A stretch of 64,000 nt of DNA, taken from positions 192,680 to 256,679 of the forward strand of contig NZ_JAUSTW010000009.1 in NCBI RefSeq assembly GCF_030813055.1, given 5' to 3'. Of the stretch, positions 63,751 through 64,000 are shown in pieces. Source of the stretch: Neobacillus ginsengisoli (GTDB lineage Bacteria; Bacillota; Bacilli; Bacillales_B; DSM-18226). How positions within the stretch are numbered: position 1 is the stretch's first letter; the number at the start of each line of letters is the position of its first letter. The notes beneath the pieces are model-generated. The model searched no databases and was not told the DNA's origin. It worked only from the letters and a program-made list of their open reading frames with translations. Made by a program: the position numbers and the translations under genes.

Positions 63751-63786
63751 TAAAATAAAAAAGACAACCCTTATCAGATTGTCTTT
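63751..63786 (-). terminator. rrn operon terminator
   Basis: Minus strand AAAGACAA, loop, TTGTCTTTTTTATTTTA, 9 nt after the end of 5S. The preceding spacer from 63542 holds no gene that I can see. Confidence 0.85.
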
Positions 63787-63794
63787 CATTTTTG

Positions 63795-63910
63795 CCTGGC
63801 AACGTCCTACTCTCACAGGGACTCGCGTCCCAACTACCATTGGCGCTGAGAAGCTTAACTTCCGTGTTCGGTATGGGGACGGGTGTGACCTTCTCGCTAT
63901 TGCTGCCAGA
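63795..63910 (-). rRNA. rrf: 5S ribosomal RNA
   Basis: 116 nt on the minus strand, from TCTGGCAGCAATAGCGAG to GTAGGACGTTGCCAGG; contains CCCATACCGAACACGGAAG and GTTAAGCTTCTCAGCGCC, characteristic 5S segments. Terminal helix closes well. Last gene of an rrn operon that continues to the right. Confidence 0.97.
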
Positions 63911-63989
63911 CTATTTATGTTGAGGTTTCATTCCCTCAAAACTAGATAATGCAGAAGAAGTATTGTAAAAACGAGTTCGCTTTAAAACT

Positions 63990-64000
63990 GGTTAAGTCCT
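63990..64000 (-). rRNA. rrl: 3' end of 23S ribosomal RNA (rest outside window)
   Basis: The minus strand at the edge reads AGGACTTAACC, the usual end of Bacillus 23S rRNA, followed by a 79-nt 23S-5S spacer (63911-63989). Confidence 0.7.

Overview
The window looks like the chromosome of a low-GC Gram-positive endospore former of the Bacillaceae. Supporting signs are strong GGAGG-type ribosome binding sites, a gerA-type germination operon, B. subtilis-like gene orders (yngJ-yngI-yngH, des-desR, the tcy/ytm sulfur cluster, fetAB) and an rrn operon whose 5S gene and last 23S bases lie at the right edge. The repeat families and overall gene content fit a Neobacillus/Bacillus-like genome, but the genus is an inference. 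No CRISPR array, tRNA or complete insertion sequence was seen.

Layout. 0-6 kb: leucine/branched acyl-CoA catabolic operon (biotin carboxylase cut by the window edge, acyl-CoA synthetase, acyl-CoA dehydrogenase) with a divergent GAF-PucR regulator. 6-10 kb: a second FtsH protease behind a box-rich promoter, then fetAB. 10-20 kb: SelO, a small coiled-coil protein, an MFS exporter, a tartrate/D-malate dehydrogenase, a histidine kinase without its response regulator, and a MacAB-like ABC exporter operon. 20-25 kb: a decaying stretch with two broken genes, a degenerate DesR without DesK, the Des desaturase, and the DbpA/YxiN helicase. 25-34 kb: SRPBCC protein, AmiS/UreI channel, NupC transporter and a complete diacetylchitobiose/cellobiose PTS operon with a GntR regulator. 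34-44 kb: small stress-type and redox genes (VOC protein, pentapeptide protein, FAD monooxygenase, BMP lipoprotein, FMN reductase, two DUF2382 proteins, HemY) mixed with gene remnants. 44-48 kb: gerA-type tricistronic germinant receptor. 48-50 kb: an IS6-like remnant, an aldo/keto reductase broken by a 7-bp repeat expansion, and a dienelactone hydrolase.

50.6-62.3 kb is a sulfur-scavenging block on the minus strand. It joins ytmI-tcy (acetyltransferase plus sulfur amino acid ABC importer) to ssuA-ssuD-ssuC-ssuB, a small unknown gene, ssuE, ytmO, ytnJ and ytnI. Imported sulfonates and S-modified amino acids would be opened by the flavin monooxygenases, fed by the FMN reductase.

The most interesting signal is a compact RNA element found four times between 58.1 and 62.5 kb: three times in leaders of the sulfur block and once, on the opposite strand, in the leader of the divergent esterase. 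Each copy has a short hairpin with a tetraloop whose stem covaries, closed by an outer GCY/GGC pairing that overlaps the 5' arm of a Rho-independent terminator. It reads as an antiterminator/terminator switch that I cannot match to a riboswitch or attenuator class I know.
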